DNA of 64,000 nt, taken from contig NC_088304.1 of assembly GCF_032854445.1 (NCBI RefSeq), forward strand, positions 28,343,732 through 28,407,731, written 5' to 3'. Position numbers and translations under genes: made by a program. Shown here piece after piece: positions 1-10,979 of this stretch. This stretch comes from Liolophura sinensis. Taxonomy: Eukaryota > Mollusca > Polyplacophora > Chitonida > Chitonidae. How positions within the stretch are numbered: the stretch's first letter is position 1; every line of letters starts with the position of its first letter. Below the pieces are notes generated by a model. The model saw only the letters and a list, made by a program, of their open reading frames with translations. It searched no databases and had not been told where the DNA came from.

Positions 1-383
1 CCCCCCCCACCAGGTGATTTCCAGCATGCAGATCTGTACCCTCGAAAACGCTAACGTAGAGTACAGCATCTGAGTAGCGAGTTTTGGCGCCGTTGGAAAC
101 ACGAGTATTTGCAGACCTTAGAGACTCGCTCCAAGTGGAATCGTCCAGGGCGAAATGTCCAAGTAGGAGATGTTGTCTTATTGAAATAGGATCTGCCACA
201 CAAGCAGTGGAGGTTGGCGCGAGTTAAGGAAACCATTGTTGATAGAGATAATTATGTACGCAAGGTTACCTTTGCTGTTGCTACTCAGAATCTAGATAAG
301 AAGGGAAAACGAGTTCAATCCGTACCCTTTGGGAACGTCCAGTCCAGGAATTAGTTCTGCTGGTTGAGAACCCCAGTGATTAA
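1..383 (+). pseudogene. BEL/Pao retrotransposon pol, C-terminal fragment (post-integrase domain)
   Basis: Frame 1 reads a typical BEL/Pao pol tail: an FWRRW motif, then EYLQTL, RSKWNRPGRNVQVGDVVLL, KQWRLARV, VRKVTF and LDKKGKR. This is the domain after the integrase core (DUF5641-like) that ends these polyproteins. The fragment is broken: a TAA stands where a tryptophan is expected just before RRVQHL, a TAG follows the VVLLK segment at 188-190, and a frameshift near 330 moves the last stretch (ERPVQELVLLVEN) to another frame, which stops at 381-383. The gene is cut by the window edge. It was the 3' end of a plus-strand element whose LTR follows. Confidence 0.85.
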
Positions 384-436
384 ACATATATTTGTATTTT
401 GTTATGGAAATCAGAACAGTCTTATTTAGGGAGGTA

Positions 437-956
437 TGTTACTGTAATCAATACAGTTAGGGAGTTGTCGCCCTTTGCGACTTCCTCGTTCTGTGACGTA
501 GGCGCCATTGAAACGACGTCAAGTGTCTTTCAGTTGTCACGGCAGCTCAGAACATGCGTTGTTGCGAGGTTTTGAGGATGTATGGTGGTATGTATTTCTC
601 TGAATTAGCTCAGATAATATATTTACGATGTAAACACGTTTATTTTATGTTACCAAAGTGTACAATGAGTGTGAATCTGCGTAGGAGTTGAAGCTATCGA
701 TAACTGACAGGAGATGTCACAGTTTGTCCACTTTTTGTGACTTCAATGACGTAAATTTCAGATATACAATTGGGCGCTCAATATAATATCGTTCTTTGTT
801 TTTAGTTTCACGTGTAAAGAGCTTTGTGAACTGGATTAATGTATGGTTCTGGCTGAGCGTGCAAATTGCTCAAACTGTGTACCTTCACAACGAATGACAG
901 TTCTAATAAAGCACCATGGATTGACTTTGTCATTTTCTCATTGCAAACTCACAGCA
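437..956 (+). mobile_element. BEL/Pao 3' LTR (approximate limits)
   Basis: A purine-rich tract (GGGAGGTA) directly precedes TGTTACTGTAATC, the expected polypurine tract and LTR start after a BEL pol stop. An AATAAA lies near 905. The right edge is set roughly, where LINE-like sequence shared with the downstream repeats resumes at about 990. The 5' LTR is outside the window, so the limits cannot be checked by pairing. Confidence 0.55.
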
Positions 957-989
957 GCATTCGTCGCATAGCGATGCGGTAGCTGCTGT

Positions 990-1212
990 GATAATACTTC
1001 CCTGGGGTAAACCAATTTTTTGCTCACGAGAATTAGAAAGAGTGGGCCCCCACCCGTACCTTTAATTAAGCGGACTGATAGATCTTTTAAGGTTCCATAA
1101 TTCGGAGCCGTGGCGTAGACCTTTTTAAGATCCAAAAATAGTGAAAACATATGTTCATTATTAATAAAGGCATCGCAAATAAAGGTTTCGAATCGAACAT
1201 AGTGATCCAAAC
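990..1212 (-). pseudogene. LINE reverse transcriptase fragment
   Basis: The minus-strand translation gives an RT fingers/palm piece, AFINNEHMFSLFLDLKKVY, with the FLDLxKxY core around the first catalytic aspartate. It is the same fragment found in every 4 kb unit downstream. It is truncated and internally deleted: the segment after YGTLKDLS is scrambled. It is a dead copy from the LINE family that accompanies the ankyrin exons. Confidence 0.7.
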
Positions 1213-1641
1213 GACAGAACCGGCAAGGTTGGAACTACTGGAATAAACAACCACACAACTGAACGCCTGCATACACCAAGGTTTAGCTGGTGGACTAAGG
1301 TTACACGTCGTCTGATCCCTTTTTGCAGTGCTTTAATGTAATTGTATGTTAAATGGGATGACGAAACAGCATTATGAGAATGTCTAGACCACCACGTCTA
1401 ATAAATTGTATTTCATTGGTTATCTCTGACCAGTTGCCAATTATCACATTGTCGTCGCGGCTCTGGTTTTACTCTCTATGTTGTACGTCTTTAATAATAT
1501 TAAATGAAAATAGCACACAAACTATCACACATTACTAAAAGAAAGAAAGCAAAATTTTAAAAAAAGACAGTGAGTGATGGTTAACAGAACAGAACAAAAC
1601 ATAAATTGTGTTAAAACATTCCGCAGCCCAGAACCACTTAC

Positions 1642-1740
1642 CCGACCCTGTGCGTTTATATCAGCGCTCTTCTCTACCAGTAGACCTAGAAGATCCATGG
1701 CACCACATGATGCTGCAACGTTTAAAGCTGTTTGTCCTTT
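1642..1740 (-). CDS. Ankyrin exon, type A (most 3' exon in window)
   Basis: 99 bp, 33 codons, flanked by acceptor TTAACACAG and donor GTAAGT. Reads KGQTALNVAASCGAMDLL, then a GLLVEKSADIN segment. The TPLH position is TALN, an off-consensus form, and the repeat ends QGR. The good donor says the gene continues off the left edge. Confidence 0.78.
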
Positions 1741-1786
1741 CTGTGTTAACACAATCAGGAATCGGTAAAACTTTACTTAAAAAGAC

Positions 1787-2890
1787 AGACATGAGTAGAC
1801 CCTAAAAACTGAACTTGTTTTTACATTTTCACAACCTGAACGATATTTATATTATAGCTGTGTGTCAAGTCCACAAAAGCATGGAATTAAAGTGCCTGTC
1901 GCTTCGCTCTGTCACACCCTTAAACAGATATATCGTGATTTTTATGAAAAAAAACATATTCAGAAAGTCTTGCCGCACAGCAGTTGGAAAGTCTATGTTA
2001 TATGTGTGAACGTCGAACACGTACATAATGGCAGAAGTCAAATCCCTTTATCGTGAGTTCTATATTTTGACGATGTTAATGCTTTAGATGATACGGATTT
2101 GGGCTTTTATGTGTTCCAAAGTAAAAAATGTCTTTTTTTTTGCAGTTTGGTGCATTGTGATGTTTTAACCACATACCTTCCGAGGGTAGTTCGTTAGCTC
2201 AAAGATTTCCCAACTAAAAATGCACTTAAATATTTAATATTTGGTGATTAGCATTTCACAGCTCAACATCTTTGGGCTGCCCAAAACCTCAGGAGAAAAA
2301 TCCCTCTCTCATTCAGAAGTGTAAGAGACCCAGTATGCAGACATGAATAGACCCTAAAAACTGAACTTCCCTCACTTCTCCACAAGCTGCATGACGTTTA
2401 CATTATAATTGTGTGTCTAGTACACAGAAGCGTCTGCGGTTGCGCTCTCCCACACCCTTAAACAGACACATGGTGATTTTTAAAATAATACATATTCAGA
2501 AAGTCTTGTCGTACAGCAGTTGGAAACTCTATGTTATGTGTGTGAAAGTCGAACGTGTAAATAAAGGCAGAAGTCAAATCCCTTGATCCCGTGAGTTCTA
2601 TATTTTGACGATGTCAATGCCCAAGATTAGAAAGATTTGGGCTTTTATGTGTTCCAGGTTAAAAAATGTCTTCCACTTGCAGTTTGGTGCATTTCCAAGT
2701 TTTAATCACATAACTTCCGAAACCTAGTTTGAGTTGCCCTGGGAGCAGCGGAAATCATAAGCTCAGAGATTTCCCGAAAAAAAATGCGATTAAGTGTATA
2801 AAATTTAAGGATTAGCATTTCACAGCTCAGCATCTTTGGGCTGCCGAAAACTTCACCAGAAAAGGCCCTCTCTTCTCGCACTCAGAACTG
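1787..2890. repeat. ~550 bp local tandem duplication inside an intron
   Basis: About 1787-2335 and 2339-2890 are two diverged copies of one segment. Shared landmarks include AGACCCTAAAAACTGAACTT, CACACCCTTAAACAGA, TCAGAAAGTCTTG and TTTTGACGATGT. The same sequence occurs once in each 4 kb unit after exon A, so this is an older, degenerate unit that duplicated part of itself. Confidence 0.75.
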
Positions 2891-3036
2891 CAACAGACAG
2901 AGTATGCGAGACTATTAATTCTTCACAAGAAGCTGAGTTTGATCAATCCAATTGGAATATAACTATTAGAGAAAAGCCGTTGAACATTTGCCAGTTTAGG
3001 CCACCTTTCAGTTGGTATGCTCAGGGAAATATGTAA
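2836..3036 (+). other. Conserved plus-strand ORF shared with the 4 kb units
   Basis: A 66-codon frame with SNWNITIREKPLNICQFR and PPFSWYAQGN. The same protein pattern is open at 29338-29580 and recognisable but mutated in units 1-5. I do not recognise the family. It lies head-on to the THAP-like fragment on the other strand and is most likely part of the same old mobile element. Not part of the ankyrin gene. Confidence 0.4.
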
Positions 3037-3564
3037 AAAAAACACACATGTACCCAAACTGTGCATTGAGTTACTGTTCAGATGGTTTTTGTAGAGTTCG
3101 TCTCGACTAATAATTGTTGTTAGCCCACATGATGAGATCCTGATTCACTATATCGAAACGACGAAAGTGAAATAAACGCCATTGTTTCCAGACAGTCTTG
3201 AGGAGTAATAAGGCATGGATGTTGTCAACTTATACAAGTATAATCCATGTGAGAAGCCAGACTACTGTGATCTTAAGACCTCTGGTGTGTGAGCCCCGTT
3301 TTTATTTGGGGCGACTAATGCGCACCACCCTGTAATGGGTAGTATGGTTATGGCATGTTTATAAGGTATGGCTTGTCATTTGCTGAAGTAAATTTACCCT
3401 CATTTAAGTCTGTTGAAATATTATTTTCTAACAGTCCAAATCAGTAATATGTCCGTGAATACTCTAAACTTATATCACCCATGTAAGACGTCATCTTCCT
3501 GTCAGCAAGGCTGATACTGGGCTATGTAGGCTTCATAATCTCGCTTCCCTAACTGTACATATGA

Positions 3565-3745
3565 AAGTGTTTAGATTTATTTATTTCATTGGTGTTTTAT
3601 GCCGTACTCAAGAACATTTCACTTATACGACGACGGCCAGAATTATGGTGGGAGGAAACCGGGTAATGCCCGAGGAAAACCCAGGACCAACCGCAGGTTC
3701 CTGGCAGACCTTCCCACTTACCGCTGGAGAGAAACGTTTTAGAAT
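3565..3745 (-). mobile_element. SINE fragment, tRNA-derived mollusc-type family
   Basis: Shares the body of the fuller copy at 48.1 kb: ATTGGTGTTTTATGCCGTAC, CACTTATACGACG and AATTATGGTGGGAGGAAACC in plus orientation, which is the 3' conserved domain read backwards. The tRNA-like head is missing here. The plus-strand ORF of 166 codons across it is a by-product. Confidence 0.65.
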
Positions 3746-4852
3746 CTACTCTTTTAATAGCCTATGCAATTGCGATCCCCGTACTTTCCCCAGGATTTCA
3801 TTCAATCATTGGTCGTCTCTTACAAGTGTGCATTTTCCTCTTTTGACGCAAATACATTGTAAAAATGCAGTAAGCAGTGCTTTGAACGGCAAGGTGCTTT
3901 TAACTAAACGAACAGGGAATATACCCTATGTTGTTCTTGTGCCAGTACTTTCCATCATGCCTATTTTGCCTCAAAATGACCATTCCAACGATAGCCTTTC
4001 AACAATCGATGTGCATGAAGCTAGCACTTCCACGTCTACTGTAAAAGAATTTATTCTGTAAACACCGGATAATTATCATTACAGCCAGTTCTCAATGCCG
4101 TGCTGTTTTGAATCAATGTCCGTGATAAAAACTGCGGTGCCTGTTGGTAAAGTGAAGCCTCAATCGGCCACGAATCCCGCATATTTTTGAAGGAAAGTTC
4201 AAGGCTTTGAAGAGTTAATATGCTTCAGAATATCACGATATATGTTGGACATCTCTAGCTTAATTAAATGAAGATGGTAAGAAGCCATACTACAGTGATT
4301 TTTAGGCCTTATTTCTTGTAACTTGTAATGAATTTAATGCGCAGCACCCTGTACGGTGTAGAACAGTAACCGACACAAGTGTAGAACCGCGTATGGACGT
4401 ATCCTAGATAATGAGGTAGTGCTATTAAATGATGGTTCTGTGAATCCCTTAGTGGGGAATTCATGGAAGTTTTAACCCTCTGATTTTACACTATCAGGCA
4501 ATAGACCAAACTTAGGCTATACCAGGAAAACAACATGTTGAGGCATACTTGATTTATCTGAAAACAAATCCATCAATCTCTTGTGTAAATGTCTAGAAAT
4601 TTAAGTGCTTTAAAAAATTGTAGCAGAAAAATATGTTACATGTACATACAACAGAAAACGGTAATGCAAGTGATGGTTGAAAAAATGAAAAGTATCTATT
4701 TTTGTTTCTCTTTTGTGCACGGTTATATGATTACAGAACTACTCATCCCGCAAACATACGTACTAACTCTCTCCAAATTGCCCCAATAAATCACCGTCAT
4801 TCACAGCAGAAACATAAAAGTGTTTCAAAAACAGCAGCAGATAACCACTCAC
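3746..4852. other. Intronic stretch, nothing recognised
   Basis: AT-rich intron sequence between the SINE fragment and the next ankyrin exon. Open frames are short and show no domain. No splice-bordered ankyrin exon was found in it. Confidence 0.5.
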
Positions 4853-4951
4853 CCGAGTCTGAACGTTGACATCATTGCTCCTCTCTACCAGAAGAGGAAG
4901 GACGTCTAGCTTACTACGTGACAATGCCAGCTGAAAAGCGGTTTGTCCTCT
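4853..4951 (-). CDS. Ankyrin exon, type A, divergent
   Basis: 99 bp between acceptor GTTTACACAG and donor GTGAGT. Reads RGQTAFQLALSRSKLDVL, then PLLVERSNDVNVQTR. It is the most divergent type A exon (FQLALSRS in place of LHLVTSH) and has no partner B exon before the next type A exon. It probably belongs to the pre-amplification part of the gene. Confidence 0.78.
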
Positions 4952-5785
4952 CTGTGTAAACAGAAACAGGTATCAGTAATAATTCATTTTAAAAAATACA
5001 TCATGGAATATTTTATAAAAAAAACAGCACACATTCCCCAATTTCAGAGCCTGCGGGAAATTTATATTTTATAGTAGCTGTGTATCCATTCCACAGAGAG
5101 ATCAAGACAAATCGTCTTCCGTTACATGCTGTCACCAACCTTAAAGAGATATATGGCTATTCTTAAATGGTTAGTCTCCTGATTTACCTACTGACCTAAA
5201 GCACACACACAAAAAAAACAATAGAATTACTACCCTAGCCGATCTCCAGCCGGACGCCCGGTACGGCTCAGCAGAAGACGTCGTAGATGTAAAACCAAAG
5301 TTTAGCTGGCCTAAATAACCTGAGATTTCGTATCAGAACTAGGTTTTTCTTAAGATGCATTCCAGCTACACAGAGGCAAATGTACTGGCGTATCAATTTG
5401 AACCTAGAGTGGGCGACGTTGAAGTTTCCATTTATGACATTGACATCCCTGGCCAGATTTCAGATTCCGAACTTTCAATTTCATCCGTGCCCAGAAAAAT
5501 AAAAAGACAATTTTTATCAATATCTGACTTTTGCCATGCTTGGTTAATCCCCCCTGAGCCGTTACTCTTAATCTTTTGTCCGCCCATTCCACTTATGCAT
5601 ACATTCTGTTTCGACTTTTCTACTCTAATTTTTCAAATCCTAGGCATAATTGGAATAAACCGTAATCCTCGGCATTCCGATGGATGAGGACGTCGGCGTT
5701 CGAGATTTACTATCAATCAGTTTTCAGATCAGATATAAGTATATTTAGGTATTGGATGCAGGTGCCATTGTTGGAATTCCTGTCG
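4952..5785. other. Intronic stretch with a short plus-strand ORF
   Basis: A 110-codon plus-strand frame at 5355-5687 begins MHSSYTEANVLAYQFEP and becomes low-complexity and hydrophobic. The YQFEP motif faintly recalls proteins encoded beside THAP-type elements, but I cannot support a family. Otherwise nothing recognised. Confidence 0.3.
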
Positions 5786-5789
5786 GAAC

Positions 5790-5905
5790 TTTAAGCTCTA
5801 CACTGTCGAGAGCAAATTCGGCCGTTTCGGTGGGTATAAAATCCTTCCTCTTTATGCTGTAAATCCTCGCCATCCTGAGGGCCAAATCGTTTGTAATCTT
5901 GAACT
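5790..5905 (-). pseudogene. THAP-type zinc finger relic
   Basis: Minus-strand pieces HKEEGFYTHRNGRICSRQC match the C-terminal part of the THAP-like fragment repeated in units 1-6. Only part of the domain remains and it is out of any long frame. Confidence 0.5.
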
Positions 5906-5945
5906 AATTGGGGCCTGCTGCCTGCCTCTGCTTTCATTGTCTTTA

Positions 5946-6130
5946 CGGCATCATTGAAAACTGATGACCGCTTCTCTCTTGTGTGTTACCGGCTTTATTT
6001 CTTATTTGTATAATTTCTTACATACCTTTGCATTTGGGAGTTAGTGTTAAACGTTGTTTTGGAAATGGATCTTGCGATTGTCGACTTAGAACGCCTTTTA
6101 CGGACTACGAGAGGTATATGAATGTCGGAC
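5946..6130 (+). repeat. Inverted repeat arm 1 of a dispersed family
   Basis: About 185 bp, from GGCATCATTGAAAACTGATG to ATGTCGGACTTC, that recurs in reverse complement at 7907-8098. Weaker direct copies lie near 46.15-46.26 kb and 47.22-47.33 kb. Probably the end of a non-autonomous transposon. Confidence 0.65.
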
Positions 6131-6159
6131 TTCAAGATTATATTTCGAATGTTCCAGAA

Positions 6160-6730
6160 TAGGCTCGGTTCGGGGCCTGTTTATTTACAACAAGTGTTCA
6201 AGAATTTTCTTATTCTAGAAAATTCCACCAGTCTATACAAGATCTATGAAAGCAGATCAAAGGACGAGAAAGAAGAATTATTGAGAGTTTTGGATGCTTT
6301 CGTTGTGTCTTACTTTAGTAGGCCTTTTGTGCTGAATTTTGGTGTCTTTATAGCCTCTGGCTTTGTTATGTCACATCTCCACCGAGCACTTGTTCAGTCT
6401 GAACTTGTATATTTAATTTGTGCTCTTGTGTACACAGTGCTTATTTGTACACGGACCCTGTCTGTGGAATTTTGTGTATATTTCGTCATACACTCAATTG
6501 TACTGTGGATGTTCCCTCTTGTGAATATTGCCTCTGTGCATTTTTAAGCAGTGTCTAGTATATGCGTCCGTTTGGACTTGACACCTTTGTACATTTAAGT
6601 ACTTTAGTATTTCTATAGATACTGCTATCCTTTCTTGTTAAACTTAAGTACTTTAGTATTTGTATAAGTCTTGTTATTTGTTCTTGTTACACCTAATAAA
6701 TTGTCGAAAAATAAAATCTGCTGAGTTTGG
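6160..6730 (+). repeat. Dispersed repeat with a hydrophobic open frame, copy 1
   Basis: Contains a 141-codon plus-strand frame (6122-6547) with segments such as LVYLICALVYTVLICTRTLS and VEFCVYFVIHSIVLW. A near-identical copy is at 48.37-48.96 kb, and both are followed by AATAAA-like ends. I do not recognise the protein. The frame may be coincidental, because the family is repetitive DNA. Confidence 0.55.
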
Positions 6731-6822
6731 TTACTTTTTTGTGCGGCTAAACTGTCGTGTATTTCGAACAAGCCGTCTCTTTATAATACAGACGGTTTTG
6801 GTCGTAACAAAAGGCTAAATTT

Positions 6823-7122
6823 TTAAAATTTACTTTGCTGTCTTGCCAAAAGGGAGGAGACTGAATCACTACATATCATTGCTTTCTGGGTGCGGCAGGA
6901 AGAAACATGTGATGAGGCCAGAAGCATAGCCCTGACCTCAGCAGAGAAGATTGAAGAATATGGAAGAGAAAGAAAAGAGACGCGCTGTTCTAAGACAGCC
7001 GCAGAGGTAACCCTGTATCCATCCTTTGACCCATCAGCATATAAAAGTTTATAATCCATGTAATAAGCCTTTATAAGTAGCAAAATGATACTGAATTGTG
7101 AATGGATTTGAATTGGATTCAT
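6823..7122 (-). pseudogene. LINE RNase H domain fragment
   Basis: Reads LLYADGSKDGYRVTSAAVL, then SIFSAEVRAMLLA and ICSDSVSSLLA. This is the order of conserved RNase H acidic motifs (DGS, E, DS) in Jockey/I-type LINEs. It is open for 99 codons here, the best-preserved RNase H piece in the window. It lies 3' of the RT piece at 7.6-7.86 kb, as expected for one minus-strand LINE. Confidence 0.75.
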
Positions 7123-7619
7123 TTTGTTAGATGAAACATTAATTTTCCTTGTGGAAGAAGCCAGTGAAGATACTTAAAAGTTACAATATATTCCTGCTAA
7201 AACTAATGTGTCAAGGTTATTCCACCAAACGCTTTCACTCCAAGTGCTTAAGCTTTACAGTGAGTATAATCCTTTTGTAAGTAAATGTGGACAGAGCGTC
7301 CAGAATCTCTGTCGCTCTGCTTCGTAACTGTGTCTCATTCCGCTTAACCCGCGGTTAGGTCCTTATCTTCATCGTGTTAAATTAGTTCGCCGCTTTGGAT
7401 ATATGAAGTATTCTCACGGTTTTTCACGTGGAAAATGTTAAACAGGTCTCAGGTGCACATTTGTTGATGTTATAAATACAAAGCTGCAGCTAGCCATCCA
7501 TGCTATTTAGGTTTTTAGCACAGTAGCACATGAGAAAATCATCAACATACAAAGAACCCACTGTGTCAGATGCCAACGTTTTGGGCTAAACTATTTATTT
7601 TAATGCTAATCAGTGTTGG

Positions 7620-7861
7620 TGATAGTATACTTCCCTGAGGTACACCCATTTCTTACTCACGAGAGTTAGAAAGAGTGAACCCCAACCGTACCGTTAATTC
7701 ATGGTAAGCGGACTGAAAGACCCAGATCTGATAGATCTTTTAAGGTTCCATAATTCCGAGCCGTGTCGTAGACCTTTTCAAGGTCGAAATATAGTGAGAA
7801 CATATCTTCATTATTAATAAAGGCATCATAAACACAAGTTTTGAAACGAACATAGTGATCT
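7620..7861 (-). pseudogene. LINE reverse transcriptase fragment
   Basis: Sequence-level match to the RT segment of each 4 kb unit, including TTCATTATTAATAAAGGCAT and the FxLDxEKxYDT-like core. Broken by substitutions and without a long frame. Ends where the inverted repeat arm at 7.9 kb begins. Confidence 0.65.
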
Positions 7862-7906
7862 ACACACCAGAACCCGCCAGGTCGAAACTACTGGAATAAA
7901 TGTAAG

Positions 7907-8098
7907 CCTCACGTCCGACATTCGTATACCATTCGAAGTCCGTAAAGTTTGGTCGAAGTCGACAATCGCAATATCCATTTTTATAACAACGTTTCACACT
8001 AGCTCCCAAAGACAAAGGTATGTAAGAAATTATACAAAGAGGAAATAAAGCCGGTAACACACAAGAGAGAAGCTGTCATCAGTTTTCAATGATGCCGG
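7907..8098 (-). repeat. Inverted repeat arm 2
   Basis: Reverse complement of 5946-6130, with shared landmarks ACACAAGAGAGAAGC, CATCAGTTTTCAATGATGCC and TTGTCGACTTC. The pair brackets about 1.8 kb that now holds the dispersed ORF repeat and LINE pieces. Confidence 0.65.
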
Positions 8099-8852
8099 GC
8101 AGACAGCGGATATTCCAGGCATGAATTCCATATCAAAGTTCAAACTCGTAGTTCATGAATGAGTTCCAGGTCAAATAACAATTAAACAAGGTATCTCAGT
8201 CATTGATTGCAACTGTTCATAAAGGCATCATTCAGACGTAATGAGCATGGCTAACTTTTCGATCTCTAGCCTCAGGTTAAGCGGTATAAGATACAGTTGG
8301 AAAATGACATATGCGGAATAAACAACCGCTCAACTGAACGGCTGAATACATCAAGTTTTAGCAGGTGGATTAAGGCTGCCCGTGGTCTGATCCCTTTTTG
8401 CAGTGCTTTAATGTAATTGTATGTTAAATGGGATGACGAAACAGCATTTTGAGAATTTCTAGACCACCACGTCTAATAAATTACAATTAGCATCAATGCA
8501 TCTTTTTTACTTCATTCTGCTTAAGCCATGGTGCTAATGGCGTTATGAATTGGTAGTATTTATGAATATACATGAACAGTTACAATAAAACTCTGACTGA
8601 GGTAAACTGACAAGAGGCTGCATTTCATCGGTTATGTCTGACCAATTGCCAGCTATCACATTGTCGTCGCGGCTCTGGTTTTACTCTCTATGCTGTACGT
8701 GTTTTATAATATTACATTAAATTTGCACACAAACTATTACACATTACTAAAAGAAAGAAAACAAAATTTGAAAAAAGACAGTGAGTGATGGTTAACAGAA
8801 CAGAACAGATCATAAATTGGGTTAAAACATTCCATAGCCCAGAACCACGTAC

Positions 8853-8951
8853 CTCATCCTGTACGTTTATATCAGCGCCCTTCTGTACAAGTAGACGTAG
8901 AATATCCATGCTAAGATGTGACGTTACCAGGTGTAAAGGTGTTTGTCCTGC
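8853..8951 (-). CDS. Ankyrin exon A, unit 1
   Basis: 99 bp, acceptor TTTACACAG, donor GTACGT. Reads AGQTPLHLVTSHLSMDILRL, then LVQKGADINVQDE. This is the closest of the A exons to the ankyrin consensus in its GADIN loop. Confidence 0.85.
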
Positions 8952-9774
8952 CTGTGTAAACACAATCAGGAATCGGTAACACTTCACTTACAAAGGCAGA
9001 CATGAATAGACCCTAAAAACTGAACTTTCCTCACTTCTCCACAACTTGCATGACGTTTATATTATAATTATGTGTCCAGTACACACAAGCATCGAGGCAA
9101 AACACCAGTCGCAGCGCTCTGCCACACCCTTAAATAGATATAAGTGATTTTATTAAATATAATACATATTCAGAAAGTTATGCAGCACTGCAGTTGGAAA
9201 CTTTGTGTTATGTCTATGAAAGTCGTACGTGTAAATAAAGGCAGGAATCAAATCCTTTTATCGTGAGTTCTATATTTTGACGATGTTAATGCCCCAGTAG
9301 AGACGGATTTGGGCTTTCAGGTGTTCCAGGTTAAAAATGTCATCCACTTGCAGTTTGGTACTTTGCGAAGTATTAATCACATAACTTCCAAAACGTAGTT
9401 TGAGTTACCCTGGAGCAGCGGAAATCATAAGCTCAGAGATTTCCCAAATAAAAATACGCCGATGTGTTCAAAATTTGGAGATTAGCATTTCAGTACTTCT
9501 CTCTACACACGTAGAACTGTAACAGAACGAGTATGCGAATTCATTAATTCTTCACAAGATCTTGAGTTTGATAAATCCAATGGGAATATAACTATTAGAG
9601 GAAAGCCGTTGGATATTTGCCAGAATAGGCCACCTTTTAATTGGTATGTTCAAGGAAATATATAAAGAAATACACATGTACCCAAACTGTGCATTGTGAT
9701 ATTGTTCAGATGGTTTTGCAGAGTTCGTCTCGACTAATAATTGTTGTTAGCCCACATGATGAGATCCTGTTTCA

Positions 9775-9996
9775 CTATATCGAAACGACGAAAATGAAAT
9801 ACAGCAATTGAGCAACTTTGAGCTGCACACAGTCTGGAGCAAATTCGGCTGTTTCGCTGGTTATAAAATCCTTCCTCTTTATGCTGTGAATCCATGCCTT
9901 CCCGAGGGCCAAATCCTTTGTAATCTTAAAAAAAAATCTAACTCCTTGCTTCTTTGACGACCTGTTTTTACAAATGTATGCAGAACAGCAAACCAT
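9775..9996 (-). pseudogene. THAP zinc finger relic, unit 1
   Basis: Opens with ATG at 9996 and stays open for 73 codons: MVCCSAYICKNRSSKKQGVR, then WIHSIKRKDF. This is the N-terminal CxxxxC and tryptophan pattern of THAP DNA-binding domains found in P-element-type transposases and host factors. The second Cys-His pair is spoiled (CV in place of CSxHF), so it cannot fold as a normal THAP finger. Confidence 0.6.
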
Positions 9997-10500
9997 TTCG
10001 TGGAGAAATTGGACGTGCTTGTTGTCATTCTTGTACCTTTTTTAACACTTAACTAAATGGTGAAGCTCTGACCGCTGGCGCTAATAAAAGTCGGACGTGT
10101 ATGTCTTACATGTAATTCAGTGGAGACTAACGTGTGTGGGCGGAAAATATGCATAAAACCAGCCTCATAATTATCTGGTGATTTTAAGTGCCAAATTACT
10201 CTGACTAATGCGCCCTTTTTCAATACTTTAACACTCAATTTACCAGCATATATAGTGTCATACAACTAATTATGAATTAAGAATAAATTTGAACAGCAGT
10301 TCTTTAAATAATGAGTTTCCAGAAAGTCTTGCACCACACCAGCTGGAAACTTTGTTTAAATCGTCTACAAATATGTGGCAAACAGTGATAGTGTGCACTC
10401 GAGAAACCCAAATGGGCCGAGAAGAACCTAGTGTCGTGTTCACGTACACGAAAATAAATCTTAAGTAAACATTGCTAAAACATCGAAGAAAACCACTTAC

Positions 10501-10599
10501 TGTATTCTGTACGTTGACGTTGGCGCCATGCTCCAGGAAAATACGAACAAAACACTTGTTACCACGTAATGCCGCCTGATGTAAAGGTGTCTTCCCATC
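10501..10599 (-). CDS. Ankyrin exon B, unit 1
   Basis: 99 bp, acceptor ATAACAG, donor GTAAGT. Reads DGKTPLHQAALRGNKCFVRI, then FLEHGANVNVQNT. It has K where the other B exons have E in GNxCF. Confidence 0.85.
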
Positions 10600-10979
10600 C
10601 TGTTATGTATGACATAAATAAATGAAATCAGTTCACAGCAAATTATTAAGAGGCTCCTGCTAGCCTCGTAGAAGTCATACGTCAAAGTGGAGTAAATTTG
10701 AATGAATGATTTCGGCTTAATGCCACATTGACAATGTTTCAGCCATATTGTGGCGAGAACAAAAGGCGGTGATTCCTTTCGATATGATTGTGAAAACATC
10801 AAAAACAAAACAGACATGTTTGAAAGCAGACAAGAAAAATCAAGACAGGTAAAACTCCAAAATCACGAAGATTTTAAATTAGTTTTCCAGAAACTGTATA
10901 TCCATATTTCTTTCTATCCATATGTATAATAATAACAATAGTAGTGAGTAAAATTCATATTATATGATATAGGCCAATG

